The translations under genes and the position numbers were made by a program. A stretch of DNA of 64,000 nucleotides from Saprospiraceae bacterium (GTDB lineage: Bacteria > Bacteroidota > Bacteroidia > Chitinophagales > Saprospiraceae), in NCBI GenBank assembly GCA_028285085.1, contig JANQQI010000126.1:39959-103958 (forward strand), written 5' to 3'. Below the pieces are notes generated by a model. It did not search any database. It saw nothing but the letters and a program-made list of their open reading frames with translations, and was not told where the DNA came from. Below, one piece after another: positions 8,062 to 16,972 of this stretch; positions within the stretch are counted from its first letter, which is position 1, and each line of letters begins with the position of its first letter.

Positions 8062-10764
8062 TTAGCGGAGTGTCCAAGTGAAGAAAAAGCTGGGCGTAAT
8101 ACCCAAAAGAGAAACCTTCGTCTCAATGAGTTCACCTTCGATGACTTCATACTCATTGTACCAAGCGTTTTTTCGATTGTATAAATTGGTGATGGAGAGA
8201 CCAGCACTGGCTTGACTAGTTCCCATGGTAAAGTCGTAAGTCGCTGAAATATCAAGCCGATGATAGTCGGGGTAACGCAGACTGTTTTTATTACTGACCT
8301 CAAAAAAACTACTCGTGGTTCCATCCAGCAAAGTCAATTCGTAATAGCCCGTTGGCGCTGTATAGGGTCGACCGGTAGCGTAGATAAAAGTAGCGCCAAA
8401 AGTGACTTTGCCCAGTTGGTAGCTGCCAATGATTTTCAATTCATGCGTCACATCCTGATTGGCCGGAAAGGGAGTATCTCCAAAAATGGGGAAATCGTAT
8501 TTCACTTCTCCCAGCGTGTAGCCGATCCAGCCATTCAGTCGCCCTACTTTTTTCTGCGCCAAAAATTCGAGGCCTTTTGCTATCCCCGTTCCGGTGTAGA
8601 AAAATTCTTCGTAGTCTAGCTGTCGATCAGGTCCAAAACCAGTAGTTACAAATCGGGTCGAATACTCGGATAAGCCATCCAGCGTTTTATAGTAGCCTTC
8701 GACATCAAACAACCAGTCCTTAGTTTCGTAGCTCAAGCCGACAATGTGATGAAAAGCAGATCCAATGGATACGTTGTCATCATCTGCCAATAACCAAAAA
8801 TCACGACTCCCCTGCTGGATATCTTCCCGGACGATACGATTAGCAAATTGATAATATTTCCCCCAGGCCGCCTTCAGTCTGATTTTTTCAGAAAGGAGAT
8901 AGCTCAGTGAGGCACGAGGCTCTAAATAGATTTGTTCGGTAGGACTATAAAAAGAAGTACGCAAGCCACCTTTGACGACTAGCCGATTGCCAAAGGTATG
9001 TCGATCCTGGATGTACAGAGCGGAGGTCAAGCCTTCATCGGCGCGGTCGAGTACTGAGATGGTGTCATTTTGGGTGAAGGTGTATTCAATATCATTCCAG
9101 GTGGTTTGCCAGCCAAAGTCGAGTTGATTATTCTGATTTATTTTCAGTTCGTTATCCAATTTAAAACTCAAATCTTTTAGGTCGTTCAATTCATAACTCC
9201 CCGTATTTCGCTCGACGGTCGTATCGGCTCGCGTGATAAAGGTTTGATCACTACGATTTCGCTCACTGTAGTAGTTGGAATAGGAAAAATTGGCGTTAGA
9301 ATAAAATCGATCATTCCAGCGGCGCGACCATTTCGCACTACCGCCCCAATTCCCCCAAGCGGTAAGATCTGTACTTTCTCTTTGAAAATTGAAATTAAGA
9401 TTGCCGCCGAAGCGACCGGCAAGTGCATCTTGATCCAAATTGCGAGAATTATCCAGATTGTCTTCTCCATTGTAAAAACTCAAACTAAATACATCCCGGG
9501 AATTCAGCCGATAAGTCACTTTCGCATTCAAGTCATAGAAATAGGTATTCGGCTGTACCTCTTGCTGCCCAAATCTTCCCAGATTTTGCGGTGGCCCATC
9601 GTTTGACGCTTCGTTACTATCGGTATAGGCTTCAAAAATATTATTATAAAAATCACTCTGGAACGATCTCCGACCTGCCACTAAAAAAGAGCCCTTTCCC
9701 TTGGCGAAGGGCGCTTCCACAAAGCCATTGACACTGAGTAAGCTCAGGCCAACGCCCATGTTGAATGCTTCAGTGTTTCCATCTTTACCGGTCATCTCCA
9801 CTACACTGGACAGACGTCCGCCGTATTTCGCATCAAAGCCGCCTTTGTACAATTGAACATCCTTAATGGCATTGGTATTAAATGCACTAAAGAATCCAAA
9901 AAGATGATCGACATGGTATACCGTAAATCCGTCAAATAGTACCAGATTCTGATCGGGTGTACCACCTCGAACATAGAGTCCCGACGAACTTTCGTTGGAG
10001 CCACTAATTCCCGGAAGTAATTGCAGGGATCGAAAAATATCTTTCTCGCCGTAGCTCGGCAGTTTAGCCAAAGCCGCTGGCGCCAATGCAATTCGGCTGA
10101 TCCCGGTCGAAGCACTTAACATCTGCTCTTCCCGGGTGGCTTTCACCACGACTTCTTCCAAGGCTACGCTGAAGTCTTCCAGCTCTACTTTAACGTTTTC
10201 AATATCCGTCTCCGGGCTGATCCGCACCAGCCGATTTTGATAGCCGATATAGCTGACGACTAATACGACTGTATCAGCCGGTACATTGAACAACGTAAAA
10301 TAGCCATCGACATTAGTGGTCACGCCATTGTAAGTCCCTTTGACCATCACACTGGCGAAAGGAAGACTTTCCCCGGATTTACTGTCTTTTACGATTCCTT
10401 TTAGGGTAAAATCCCTTCGGGTGGGTTCTACTTTGGACCAATCCATCTCACTCATCTCCGTTTTTGGAATAAGCACAATGGTACGAGGCGCCTCTAGCTC
10501 GAATCCGATCTTCGTATTTTTAAATAATTGGGTTAAAGCATCTTCGAGAGGTAATTTCCCAAAGCTGGCGGTGATCCGCACATCTTCAGTTAACGCCCGA
10601 TCATATTTAAATCGTAAGCGATAATTGATTTCTAAATCCAGCATGACCAGATCAAGCAGCTTGTTCTGGTAATTACCCTTGAGCTTTATTTTGGCCATAT
10701 CCTGAGCCGACAAAGCTGTAAATCCCCACAAGCATAGACATAAAAGAGTCAGTTTAAATTTCAT
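8062..10764 (-). CDS. TonB-dependent receptor with N-terminal STN and CarboxypepD-reg domains
   Basis: A 900-residue outer membrane receptor. In order it has a signal peptide (to about residue 20), a secretin/TonB short N-terminal (STN) domain (about 40-100, LDLEINYRLRFKYDRAL, ending FELEAPRTIVLIPK), a carboxypeptidase-like regulatory domain (about 118-205), a plug (about 225-330, GEKDIFRSLQLLPGI, YVRGGTPDQNLVLFDG) and a 22-strand type barrel ending SFFFTWTLR. STN domains commonly relay ligand status to an anti-sigma factor, but no sigma/FecR pair adjoins it. It forms an operon with the DUF4249 gene. Substrate unknown. Confidence 0.9.
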   Translation of the reverse strand: MKFKLTLLCLCLWGFTALSAQDMAKIKLKGNYQNKLLDLVMLDLEINYRLRFKYDRALTEDVRITASFGKLPLEDALTQLFKNTKIGFELEAPRTIVLIPKTEMSEMDWSKVEPTRRDFTLKGIVKDSKSGESLPFASVMVKGTYNGVTTNVDGYFTLFNVPADTVVLVVSYIGYQNRLVRISPETDIENVKVELEDFSVALEEVVVKATREEQMLSASTGISRIALAPAALAKLPSYGEKDIFRSLQLLPGISGSNESSSGLYVRGGTPDQNLVLFDGFTVYHVDHLFGFFSAFNTNAIKDVQLYKGGFDAKYGGRLSSVVEMTGKDGNTEAFNMGVGLSLLSVNGFVEAPFAKGKGSFLVAGRRSFQSDFYNNIFEAYTDSNEASNDGPPQNLGRFGQQEVQPNTYFYDLNAKVTYRLNSRDVFSLSFYNGEDNLDNSRNLDQDALAGRFGGNLNFNFQRESTDLTAWGNWGGSAKWSRRWNDRFYSNANFSYSNYYSERNRSDQTFITRADTTVERNTGSYELNDLKDLSFKLDNELKINQNNQLDFGWQTTWNDIEYTFTQNDTISVLDRADEGLTSALYIQDRHTFGNRLVVKGGLRTSFYSPTEQIYLEPRASLSYLLSEKIRLKAAWGKYYQFANRIVREDIQQGSRDFWLLADDDNVSIGSAFHHIVGLSYETKDWLFDVEGYYKTLDGLSEYSTRFVTTGFGPDRQLDYEEFFYTGTGIAKGLEFLAQKKVGRLNGWIGYTLGEVKYDFPIFGDTPFPANQDVTHELKIIGSYQLGKVTFGATFIYATGRPYTAPTGYYELTLLDGTTSSFFEVSNKNSLRYPDYHRLDISATYDFTMGTSQASAGLSITNLYNRKNAWYNEYEVIEGELIETKVSLLGITPSFFFTWTLR

Positions 10765-11116
10765 TGGTTGACGTTTTGGTTGACAATAAAACAGGCACCA
10801 GACTATGCACCGACAGTCTGAAAATCAAGAGGATATTCGTGGCATTGGTTATTAAGAGCGTGGTCGGGATTTGTTCTTTAGGTCAAAAACTGACAATTTT
10901 TTGTTTAGACTAAGCTCTTTTTAAGGAATATAGCCGGAAGCTACATGACGAAAAAAAGCTGAAGTATAAACGGAAAAGTGACGTTTGAGGCCAATTAATA
11001 ATTTCCGACTACGCTCTAAAAAGGTGAGGAATTTGCCGCCTTAGGTTGGATGGGATAATGCACTATTCAATCAACAGCGTAGAATTATCAATGAACACGT
11101 CAATTTCATCAATGAA
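10765..11116. other. Intergenic region upstream of the STN TonB receptor
   Basis: AT-rich sequence between the receptor start and the next terminator. No gene is supported: the only open frame (11046-11237, plus strand) runs through a terminator hairpin. A short direct repeat GGTTGAC (near 10765-10785) lies just before the receptor start and could matter for its regulation. No consensus promoter was recognised. Confidence 0.35.
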
Positions 11117-11158
11117 AACAAAAAGCCATTTGAAGCAATCGACTTGCTCCAAATGGCT
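11117..11158 (-). terminator. Terminator of the cysteine-repeat T9SS protein gene
   Basis: On the minus strand, AGCCATTTGGAGCAA and TTGCTTCAAATGGCT (11158-11144 and 11138-11124) make a 15-bp stem with one mismatch, and the arm is followed by TTTTTGTTTT. It lies about 65 bp past the stop codon at 11224. Confidence 0.75.
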
Positions 11159-11223
11159 CTATAAACAAAAGTTGATTTATTTTTTGGACTGCTTTAGAAC
11201 TAGTTGGTTTAAAAGCGTCGATA

Positions 11224-12483
11224 TTATTTTACAATAACTTTCTGCACCGCAACCAGATCACGGGCGCTAATTTTCACAACAAAAACGCCGGTTGTTGCCA
11301 ACTCAACATCTAATTGAGTCAATTGAGCTAGTGTTTGCTGAAAGATCAACTGCCCCGCTACATTGTAGATTTCTACCACAGCGCCATCAACTGGCAGCTC
11401 TGCGGTGATTTGAAATGCACCAGAAGATGGATTCGGCAGATAGCTGAAGTTTTGTTCAAACTTCGGATCCCGAATATTCACCATTTCCTCTACGGTGAAA
11501 CAGCCTTCGCATAAATATTCACAAGGCATTCCAAGACTTTCTCCTACCACCAAGTCATAGTCACCTACAGGTGCATCTTCAGGGATATCAAATTCCAGAA
11601 TGATTTGTTGATTCTCAACGGTTACAGAACTTGGCTCAATAGTGTAATCGCCCAGCTGCAAAAATATTTGGGTGGCGGTATATCCACAATCACTTATACT
11701 TGCATTAGACACTTCCACCGTGAAATTTGCAGATTCTCCTTGCGTTCCGAGGCCACTGCCCACTGGATCAATCGTAGCCGCAGGAATCACCTCGAAGCAA
11801 TCATTACAACTTGTCTGGCAAGGTAAACTAGCCGCGAGGAATACGTCGTATAATCCGATAGTCGCATTTTCGGGCACATTAATAATGACTTCGACATTAT
11901 TATCATCCAGGATATTGACCGATTCAGGCAAGATCGTTGTGCCGGGTATGGCATTGGATTGAAAAATGACATTTGAGATGTCCGGTACACAAGTCGAGGA
12001 CGCCTGTGAAAAACAGTTATTTGTAGTTGTTAAAACCACACTCAGGTCCATCACTCCTTGATTGGAGACATCAGGATCAACGGCAATGAGTTCTGGCGGT
12101 GGCATCACCGTCAAGCAGTCTTCGCATTCCACTTCACAGCCGGGGATATCATTCCACAAGCTAATGGAATAGCTCCCAGTCGTTTGGTTGCCGGGCACAT
12201 CCAACACGGTAAACAATAACTCGTCGCTGAGAGGTATAATATCCAGTGGTGCGATGGTACTTGAGCCTTGAGAAAAGAAAACATTGGTAAAGTTGAGCTC
12301 TCCACAAGTAGAAGTCGCCGAAATGAACGACGTATTTGTCCCTGAAATATTGACTTCCATGATATTTCCAGCCCATATTTTTGAGGGATCCGCTTCGATA
12401 GTTTGTGCGCTAAGAAAATGTGGGGTAAGACAGAAGATAAGTAAGCCTGCGTGCAGCAAGCCTTTTAATGCTTTAGTGGTCAT
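11224..12483 (-). CDS. Secreted T9SS type A protein with three cysteine-patterned Ig-like repeats
   Basis: A 419-residue exported protein: signal peptide (about 1-27), three tandem repeats of about 100 residues, and a C-terminal type A T9SS sorting domain (about 345-419, NPSSGAFQITAELPVDGAVV ... GVFVVKI). Each repeat ends in a phrase of the form GxYDVxL then C-x3-C-x2-C: CEVECEDCLTV, CQTSCNDCFEV and CEYLCEGCFTV. Each repeat also carries two or more upstream cysteines, so disulfides are likely. The repeats read like Ig/IPT beta-sandwich domains. It would be exported by T9SS and displayed on or released from the surface. No specific function is recognised. A terminator follows it directly. Confidence 0.75.
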   Translation of the reverse strand: MTTKALKGLLHAGLLIFCLTPHFLSAQTIEADPSKIWAGNIMEVNISGTNTSFISATSTCGELNFTNVFFSQGSSTIAPLDIIPLSDELLFTVLDVPGNQTTGSYSISLWNDIPGCEVECEDCLTVMPPPELIAVDPDVSNQGVMDLSVVLTTTNNCFSQASSTCVPDISNVIFQSNAIPGTTILPESVNILDDNNVEVIINVPENATIGLYDVFLAASLPCQTSCNDCFEVIPAATIDPVGSGLGTQGESANFTVEVSNASISDCGYTATQIFLQLGDYTIEPSSVTVENQQIILEFDIPEDAPVGDYDLVVGESLGMPCEYLCEGCFTVEEMVNIRDPKFEQNFSYLPNPSSGAFQITAELPVDGAVVEIYNVAGQLIFQQTLAQLTQLDVELATTGVFVVKISARDLVAVQKVIVK

Positions 12484-12561
12484 TAGTTCTCATTTTGAAA
12501 ATTGAAGAAATTTGGAAAAAGCGCTGTAATATTCTTCAAAGGTCCTTAATAGAACGGCAAT

Positions 12562-14406
12562 TTACTCTTTTTGCTGCTTTTGCAACAACGCTTCTTCAAT
12601 TATTTTCCGATAAGGGGCAGCACGTATGCTATCTTGCAAACCGCCAATGTAATGCAATGCTTTTTCGAGATCCTGTTCTTTATAACTAATAATGGCCATA
12701 TTCAATCGTGGATCATCGAACAATGGACTAATCCGCAGCGCTTCCAGATAATAAGTTTTGGCCTGTTCTCTTCGTCCCAATTTCTCTTGGCAAGAAGCCA
12801 AATCATTCCAAACATGTTGGTTGAATGGTGATAATGCGCTTGCTCGTCGGAAAGCCTGCTCCGCACCTTCCACATCTCCCTGCGCAAAACGTGCAGTACC
12901 TTCGTACCACGCCATCGGAATCGTAGTTGGATCATGGGTGTAAAACGGACTTTCTGCCTGCCTTGCACTGGCGAGCAAACGATCCCATTGGCCCAAATTT
13001 CGCCAGGCATAAGCGGCATTCGTATGGTATTCTCCGCGGAGCCGGCTTTGTAAACTAAATAAGCTAAAAATAATGCCTAACAATAATGCAATAAGACCGG
13101 TTTTAGCTATAGATGTAGGCATTGACCATTGGCGGTTTCCGGCACCAGCAGTACTCGCTAGTAATAAATACGTCCAGATTAATAATTCGGGGCGTTCCTT
13201 GGGAAACGAAAATAAAGCGATCACCCCCAGGCCCGTCAATAAACTCAGGCGTACCATCTGCAACCAAGACTCCTCTAAATTGGACGCTTTCATTATGCGA
13301 CGGACACCAGCATATAAAACGCTTCCCCAAAATGCCAGATAAAGTCCTAAACCCAACCCGCCACCTTCAGCGAGCACCCAGAGCCAATCATTGTGCGGCC
13401 TTTGAAACGTCACTTGATTTAATTCAATGCTGTACAATCCATGTACCCCACAATCCGGGAAGTGGATTTGCCAGTTGCCAGCCCCCACGCCCAGCCAGGG
13501 ATGCTTCCCAATCGTACACCAGGTTTTATCCCACAAGCGAAAGCGTTCAATGGCGGTTTCCGATTGGCTGTAGCGAGAGATATCCAATTGCTGCCAAAAA
13601 GTATCCAAAAGTCCAGTTGCTGATGCAATTAATAGCGCGATCCCAAATACACCGCCCAAAATGAGTAGCGGCCGCAACAACCGGCGCCAAAGCAATCGTT
13701 TTGCTGACCAAAAATAAAGTCCACCGAAGACCACCCCGGACACCAGAAGGCCAACCCAAGCCGAACGAATTTGCAAGCTTAGTAAAAGCAGTAAATTCAA
13801 AATCACCGTAACTGAAGCCAGATGTTTCCACCTTCCACGCTCTACCCGCCACTGTAATAAAGCATGCCCACTGAGCAGCAATAAAAGGGCACCAAAAAGA
13901 TTGCGGTGACCGGATAAGCCCTTGATCTGATAGAGTGCTTGTTTATCATAAGCCTCGAGCTGCGCAAATTGATACAGCGCAATGGCGACCCCCACCCAAC
14001 TTAAGCCAATGGCGAGGCGGCCCCATTGTTGCCAAATCTCGGAATCAGCTTTGAGGAAATAGCGCGCAAAAAGAAAGACCAACAACGCTAGCCCTGTTCG
14101 CTGAACTTCCAGCAAAGCTTCTGCAAAAGCGGTCGCCCAGAAACAACTCTGCAATTGCCAAAGGAAGTAGCCCAACAGCAATCCTTCGGGCCAGCCTAAG
14201 GTCCAACGTGGCGTATCACGAGCCAGCAACAAGCTTATCACTACCAGCCCGCCGCCTAATAATGCCATCCACAGACGTGGTACGAGAGTACGGTCTAAGG
14301 CATTTGGCCAGTAGGCTAGGCTACCCGCTCCGATGACGCCCAATAGGAAAACCCAGAAGGCGAAGCGATACCATTGGTTTGAAGACTTCGAATACGTTTT
14401 AGACAT
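12562..14406 (-). CDS. O-antigen ligase/polymerase family membrane protein with C-terminal TPR
   Basis: About 614 residues from the ATG at 14406; the frame extends nine codons further upstream to 14433, but the basic MSKTYSKSSNQWYRFAFWVF start fits a membrane protein better. It has about a dozen membrane segments, a periplasmic loop with GVGAGNWQIHFPDCG and QVTFQRPHNDWLWVLAEGGG (the Wzy_C region around residues 310-350), and a C-terminal TPR-type domain (about 480-610, GDVEGAEQAFRRASALSPFNQ and AKTYYLEALRISPLFD). Members ligate or polymerise surface glycans, or transfer glycan to protein. Acceptor and donor are unknown here, and no glycan gene cluster adjoins it. Confidence 0.82.
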   Translation of the reverse strand: MSKTYSKSSNQWYRFAFWVFLLGVIGAGSLAYWPNALDRTLVPRLWMALLGGGLVVISLLLARDTPRWTLGWPEGLLLGYFLWQLQSCFWATAFAEALLEVQRTGLALLVFLFARYFLKADSEIWQQWGRLAIGLSWVGVAIALYQFAQLEAYDKQALYQIKGLSGHRNLFGALLLLLSGHALLQWRVERGRWKHLASVTVILNLLLLLSLQIRSAWVGLLVSGVVFGGLYFWSAKRLLWRRLLRPLLILGGVFGIALLIASATGLLDTFWQQLDISRYSQSETAIERFRLWDKTWCTIGKHPWLGVGAGNWQIHFPDCGVHGLYSIELNQVTFQRPHNDWLWVLAEGGGLGLGLYLAFWGSVLYAGVRRIMKASNLEESWLQMVRLSLLTGLGVIALFSFPKERPELLIWTYLLLASTAGAGNRQWSMPTSIAKTGLIALLLGIIFSLFSLQSRLRGEYHTNAAYAWRNLGQWDRLLASARQAESPFYTHDPTTIPMAWYEGTARFAQGDVEGAEQAFRRASALSPFNQHVWNDLASCQEKLGRREQAKTYYLEALRISPLFDDPRLNMAIISYKEQDLEKALHYIGGLQDSIRAAPYRKIIEEALLQKQQKE

Positions 14407-14532
14407 AGCAATCCATAATCGTGGTAGAATCACACCTTACAACGGTGGATCATCCGATCAATATATCACTTTCTGGATATAACCTTGGTATCAAGTTTAG
14501 AATGAGTGGTGCCTATGCCATCGCGAAGGCAT

Positions 14533-14566
14533 AAAAAAAGCCCACGAAGCTAGAGACTTCGCGGGC
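14533..14566 (-). terminator. Terminator of the sigma/anti-sigma-like operon
   Basis: On the minus strand GCCCGCGAAG (14566-14557) pairs with CTTCGTGGGC (14549-14540), followed by a run of seven T (14539-14533). It ends the leftward transcript of the gene at 14633-15667. Confidence 0.8.
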
Positions 14567-14632
14567 AATTGAACAAGTATATATATTGGGGAACGATTGA
14601 TTCAGGAATGGATAGTGCTCCCAATTTAAAGT

Positions 14633-15667
14633 TTAGATATCATCAAGATCTTCGAGCAACTGCTCAGCGTATTGGTGGTACTCATCATCATCGCCGGTAT
14701 GCGCAATGATTTCCTCCAGGTTCTGCTTGGTTTTCTCAACATCACCGAATCGTAAGTACGCTAAGGCCAAGTGCCACTGATCGCGCGGAATTTCATTATT
14801 TTGATACGCGCGCTCCAACAGCTCAATCGATTTTTCAACATCACCGGACATATAGCAAACACCCAGGGCGAACAGCATGTCATTACTATTGCGTTGCTCC
14901 TTCTTCATCATCTCGAAATTGCGCAGCGCTGAGTTGTAGTTGCGTAAGTTAAATTGCTCGGAGGCGCGAGCCATTAGCTCCTGTTCTCCTTGATCGCCCG
15001 CTGGCTCGTATTCAATCACACCGGTCAATCTAGGCAGGAAGTAGCGATCGGACAATTCCGCCAGCAAACGTGATTTTCGGCGGGTGGAGTCCAAAGCAAT
15101 TTCGCGCGTTGCACCGTGGATGCCTTGCAATTGTGCTTCTAGATCGCGGACACGGCCTTCCATGTCAGCATATTTATCGCCCAAACGCTTGAGTCGACTG
15201 CGATTACGTTGACTTTGACGTTCCGTAGATGCTTCATCGATGTACATCTCACCTTGCAGCACTTCGGCACGGAAAATATTTACATCGAGCTCATCTTCGA
15301 GCTGAGCGACTTTGCCTTGCAAGCTATTCACCTGATAAAACAGATAGCCGCAAGTGATCAACAGCAGGCCGGCCGCCGCCGCGGGTACCCAACGCAACCA
15401 ACGGGTACCTCCCCCGCCAGTAGCGGGTTGGATCTGGGGCATCGGTGTAGCCAATTCGTCAGCGATTTCGCCTTGTAACTCACGGAAGCTCTGCACCTGT
15501 TCGCGGCGCGACAGCATTTGCTGTAAGCCCTGGCGGAGTTCGACCTCCTTAGCCAATTCGGGCTCAGCTTCCATTTGTATTTCGAAGGCCACGCGATCAG
15601 CAGCACTCAGTGCCCCTTGCAGGTACTGATCGATGCGTTCCGATATTTGTGGATTCTCTCTTTTCAT
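14633..15667 (-). CDS. Putative anti-sigma-like membrane protein with coiled coil and TPR
   Basis: A 344-residue protein encoded 66 bp after an ECF sigma factor. The N-terminal 70 residues (ISERIDQYLQGALSAADRVAF, HxxC-less zinc-free type) resemble the short cytoplasmic helical domain of anti-sigma factors. A single membrane segment follows (about 92-111, WVPAAAAGLLLITCGYLFYQ), then a coiled coil (about 112-190) and TPR-like repeats in the periplasm (about 230-335, NLRNYNSALRNFEMMKKEQ, AYQNNEIPRDQWHLALAYLR). The likely role is to bind and control the partner sigma factor in response to an envelope state. TPR in this position is uncommon. Function is inferred from context only. Confidence 0.6.
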   Translation of the reverse strand: MKRENPQISERIDQYLQGALSAADRVAFEIQMEAEPELAKEVELRQGLQQMLSRREQVQSFRELQGEIADELATPMPQIQPATGGGGTRWLRWVPAAAAGLLLITCGYLFYQVNSLQGKVAQLEDELDVNIFRAEVLQGEMYIDEASTERQSQRNRSRLKRLGDKYADMEGRVRDLEAQLQGIHGATREIALDSTRRKSRLLAELSDRYFLPRLTGVIEYEPAGDQGEQELMARASEQFNLRNYNSALRNFEMMKKEQRNSNDMLFALGVCYMSGDVEKSIELLERAYQNNEIPRDQWHLALAYLRFGDVEKTKQNLEEIIAHTGDDDEYHQYAEQLLEDLDDI

Positions 15668-15733
15668 GCTAGTAAGTTTCTTGGTCTATCATTAGTTAGA
15701 TAGACAAGAGGGTATAAAGGTTATCACCATTTA

Positions 15734-16312
15734 TTATGTTTTCCTCGAATTTTTTAAGTTTCGGAAGCGAATATCCTCAGAAATGAGCTTTTTCAGTCTT
15801 TCCAGGCAACGATGTTTGCTAATTCGGCTGTATTTTTCCGTCCAACCCATTTTAGCCGCAATCGCTTCGTGGGAGAGTCTTTTATAATAAAAGGACTCTA
15901 GGACTTCACGGCAATTGTCACCGAGTTCACCGAACTTTTCTTCGAAAAGCTGGAATTGTTCCCATTCTCGTTGGGCTTCTTCACTTTCGGTGTAGTCCTC
16001 AGCAGTTTCAGCAACCTGATCCAATGAATAGACGGATTTACGCTTCTTGAGCTCGTCGAGCCATTTGTTTTTGCAAACTGCTTGCAGGAAACCATAGAAA
16101 GAACCGTGAAGAACGAAGTTTTCATCGTATTGCTTGAAGAAAACGACTTCCAGAGCCACTTGGAAAAGATCCTCGGCATCCGCTTCGCTTCCCCCGTTTT
16201 TTTGGACATAGGCTACAATACGTGGCCGAAAGACCTGATAAATCTCTTTCAACACTGCTCTATCTTGCCGGAATAAGCCCTCCAGATAAAATTGATTCTT
16301 TGCTGCATTCAT
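15734..16312 (-). CDS. ECF-type RNA polymerase sigma factor
   Basis: A 192-residue sigma-70 family protein with region 2 (about 25-95, IVAYVQKNGGSEADAEDLFQVALEVVF, GSFYGFLQAVCKNKWLDELKKRK) and region 4 helix-turn-helix (about 125-180, LGDNCREVLESFYYKRLSHEAIAAKMG). Region 3 is absent, so it is ECF class. It would direct RNA polymerase to a small regulon and is probably held by the product of the next gene. An inverted repeat GACCGA-N5-TCGGTC at 16379-16395 lies 67 bp upstream of its start and could be a regulatory site. Confidence 0.88.
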   Translation of the reverse strand: MNAAKNQFYLEGLFRQDRAVLKEIYQVFRPRIVAYVQKNGGSEADAEDLFQVALEVVFFKQYDENFVLHGSFYGFLQAVCKNKWLDELKKRKSVYSLDQVAETAEDYTESEEAQREWEQFQLFEEKFGELGDNCREVLESFYYKRLSHEAIAAKMGWTEKYSRISKHRCLERLKKLISEDIRFRNLKNSRKT

Positions 16313-16840
16313 AATCTAAAATCATTTGACGATTAACAACGGCCTCAGATACGGTTACACCTCGTCGTCTACAGTATCGACCGATTCGTTCGGTCAATCT
16401 GTTTTTTCGAATACAAGTAGTTAGTTTATGAAAGTAGTAATTGTAACTGACATCTATAACCTCTTTTTAACGAAATCGTTGAAAAGGAGGGCTAAATGTC
16501 TGTTTAGGATGAGTTTGTAAGATTCGTACACATCAACCAAATTTCCAAGGTTGATCGTAGATTATTAAACATGAGTCAGGAGGCTTTTACAATATAGTTA
16601 GTTTGATGGAATTATTTATAAGTCGTTCGACTAAATTACTCAATAAGTATTTTGAGAGTAGGTCTTCTCGATTTTTATAATCGCTCCACCATTAAATAAA
16701 ATTGAATTCAGTGATAAACTAAGTTTGAATCCATTGATAAAATATGAATATTACCCTAACTCCCGTCTGGCTAAAATATTGTTAAGTTGACACGAAAAAT
16801 TTCATCAATCACCAACTAATTTCCAATCTCACTTCATTCT
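16313..16840. other. Long divergent intergenic region between the ECF sigma gene and the efflux operon
   Basis: About 530 bp of AT-rich sequence with no supported gene. The one feature of note is the inverted repeat GACCGA-TTCGT-TCGGTC (16379-16395) followed by TTTTTT at 16402-16407; it could be a weak rightward terminator or an operator for the sigma gene. Elements controlling the efflux operon follow at 16841-16935. Confidence 0.4.
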
Positions 16841-16872
16841 CGGACAAATCTGTTCGATTCCGGACAATATTC
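16841..16872. promoter_or_regulatory. Candidate upstream activator sites for the sigma-54-controlled efflux operon
   Basis: CGGACAA occurs at 16841-16847 and 16861-16867, exactly 20 bp apart. The first is part of an imperfect palindrome CGGACA-AATC-TGTTCG. They lie about 70-105 bp upstream of the predicted start site, the usual place for dimers of an NtrC-type activator. The regulator would be the one encoded at 22911-24281. This is inference from spacing and context. Confidence 0.45.
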
Positions 16873-16918
16873 AAATAATATTTTTTCATAACCCACTCAT
16901 TATCAGCGCCCCTGTTTT

Positions 16919-16935
16919 TGGCACACCCGTTGGCA
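16919..16935 (+). promoter_or_regulatory. Sigma-54-like promoter of the efflux operon
   Basis: TGGCAC (16919-16924), five bases, then TTGGCA (16930-16935). The consensus is TGGCAC-N5-TTGCA, so the -24 box is perfect and the -12 box has one extra or changed base. The ATG of the first gene follows 37 bp later. A sigma-54 activator gene at the end of the same operon supports the reading. Confidence 0.55.
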
Positions 16936-16972
16936 TTTTCATTTTCAAAATATCAACCTAAAATCCAAAAAT

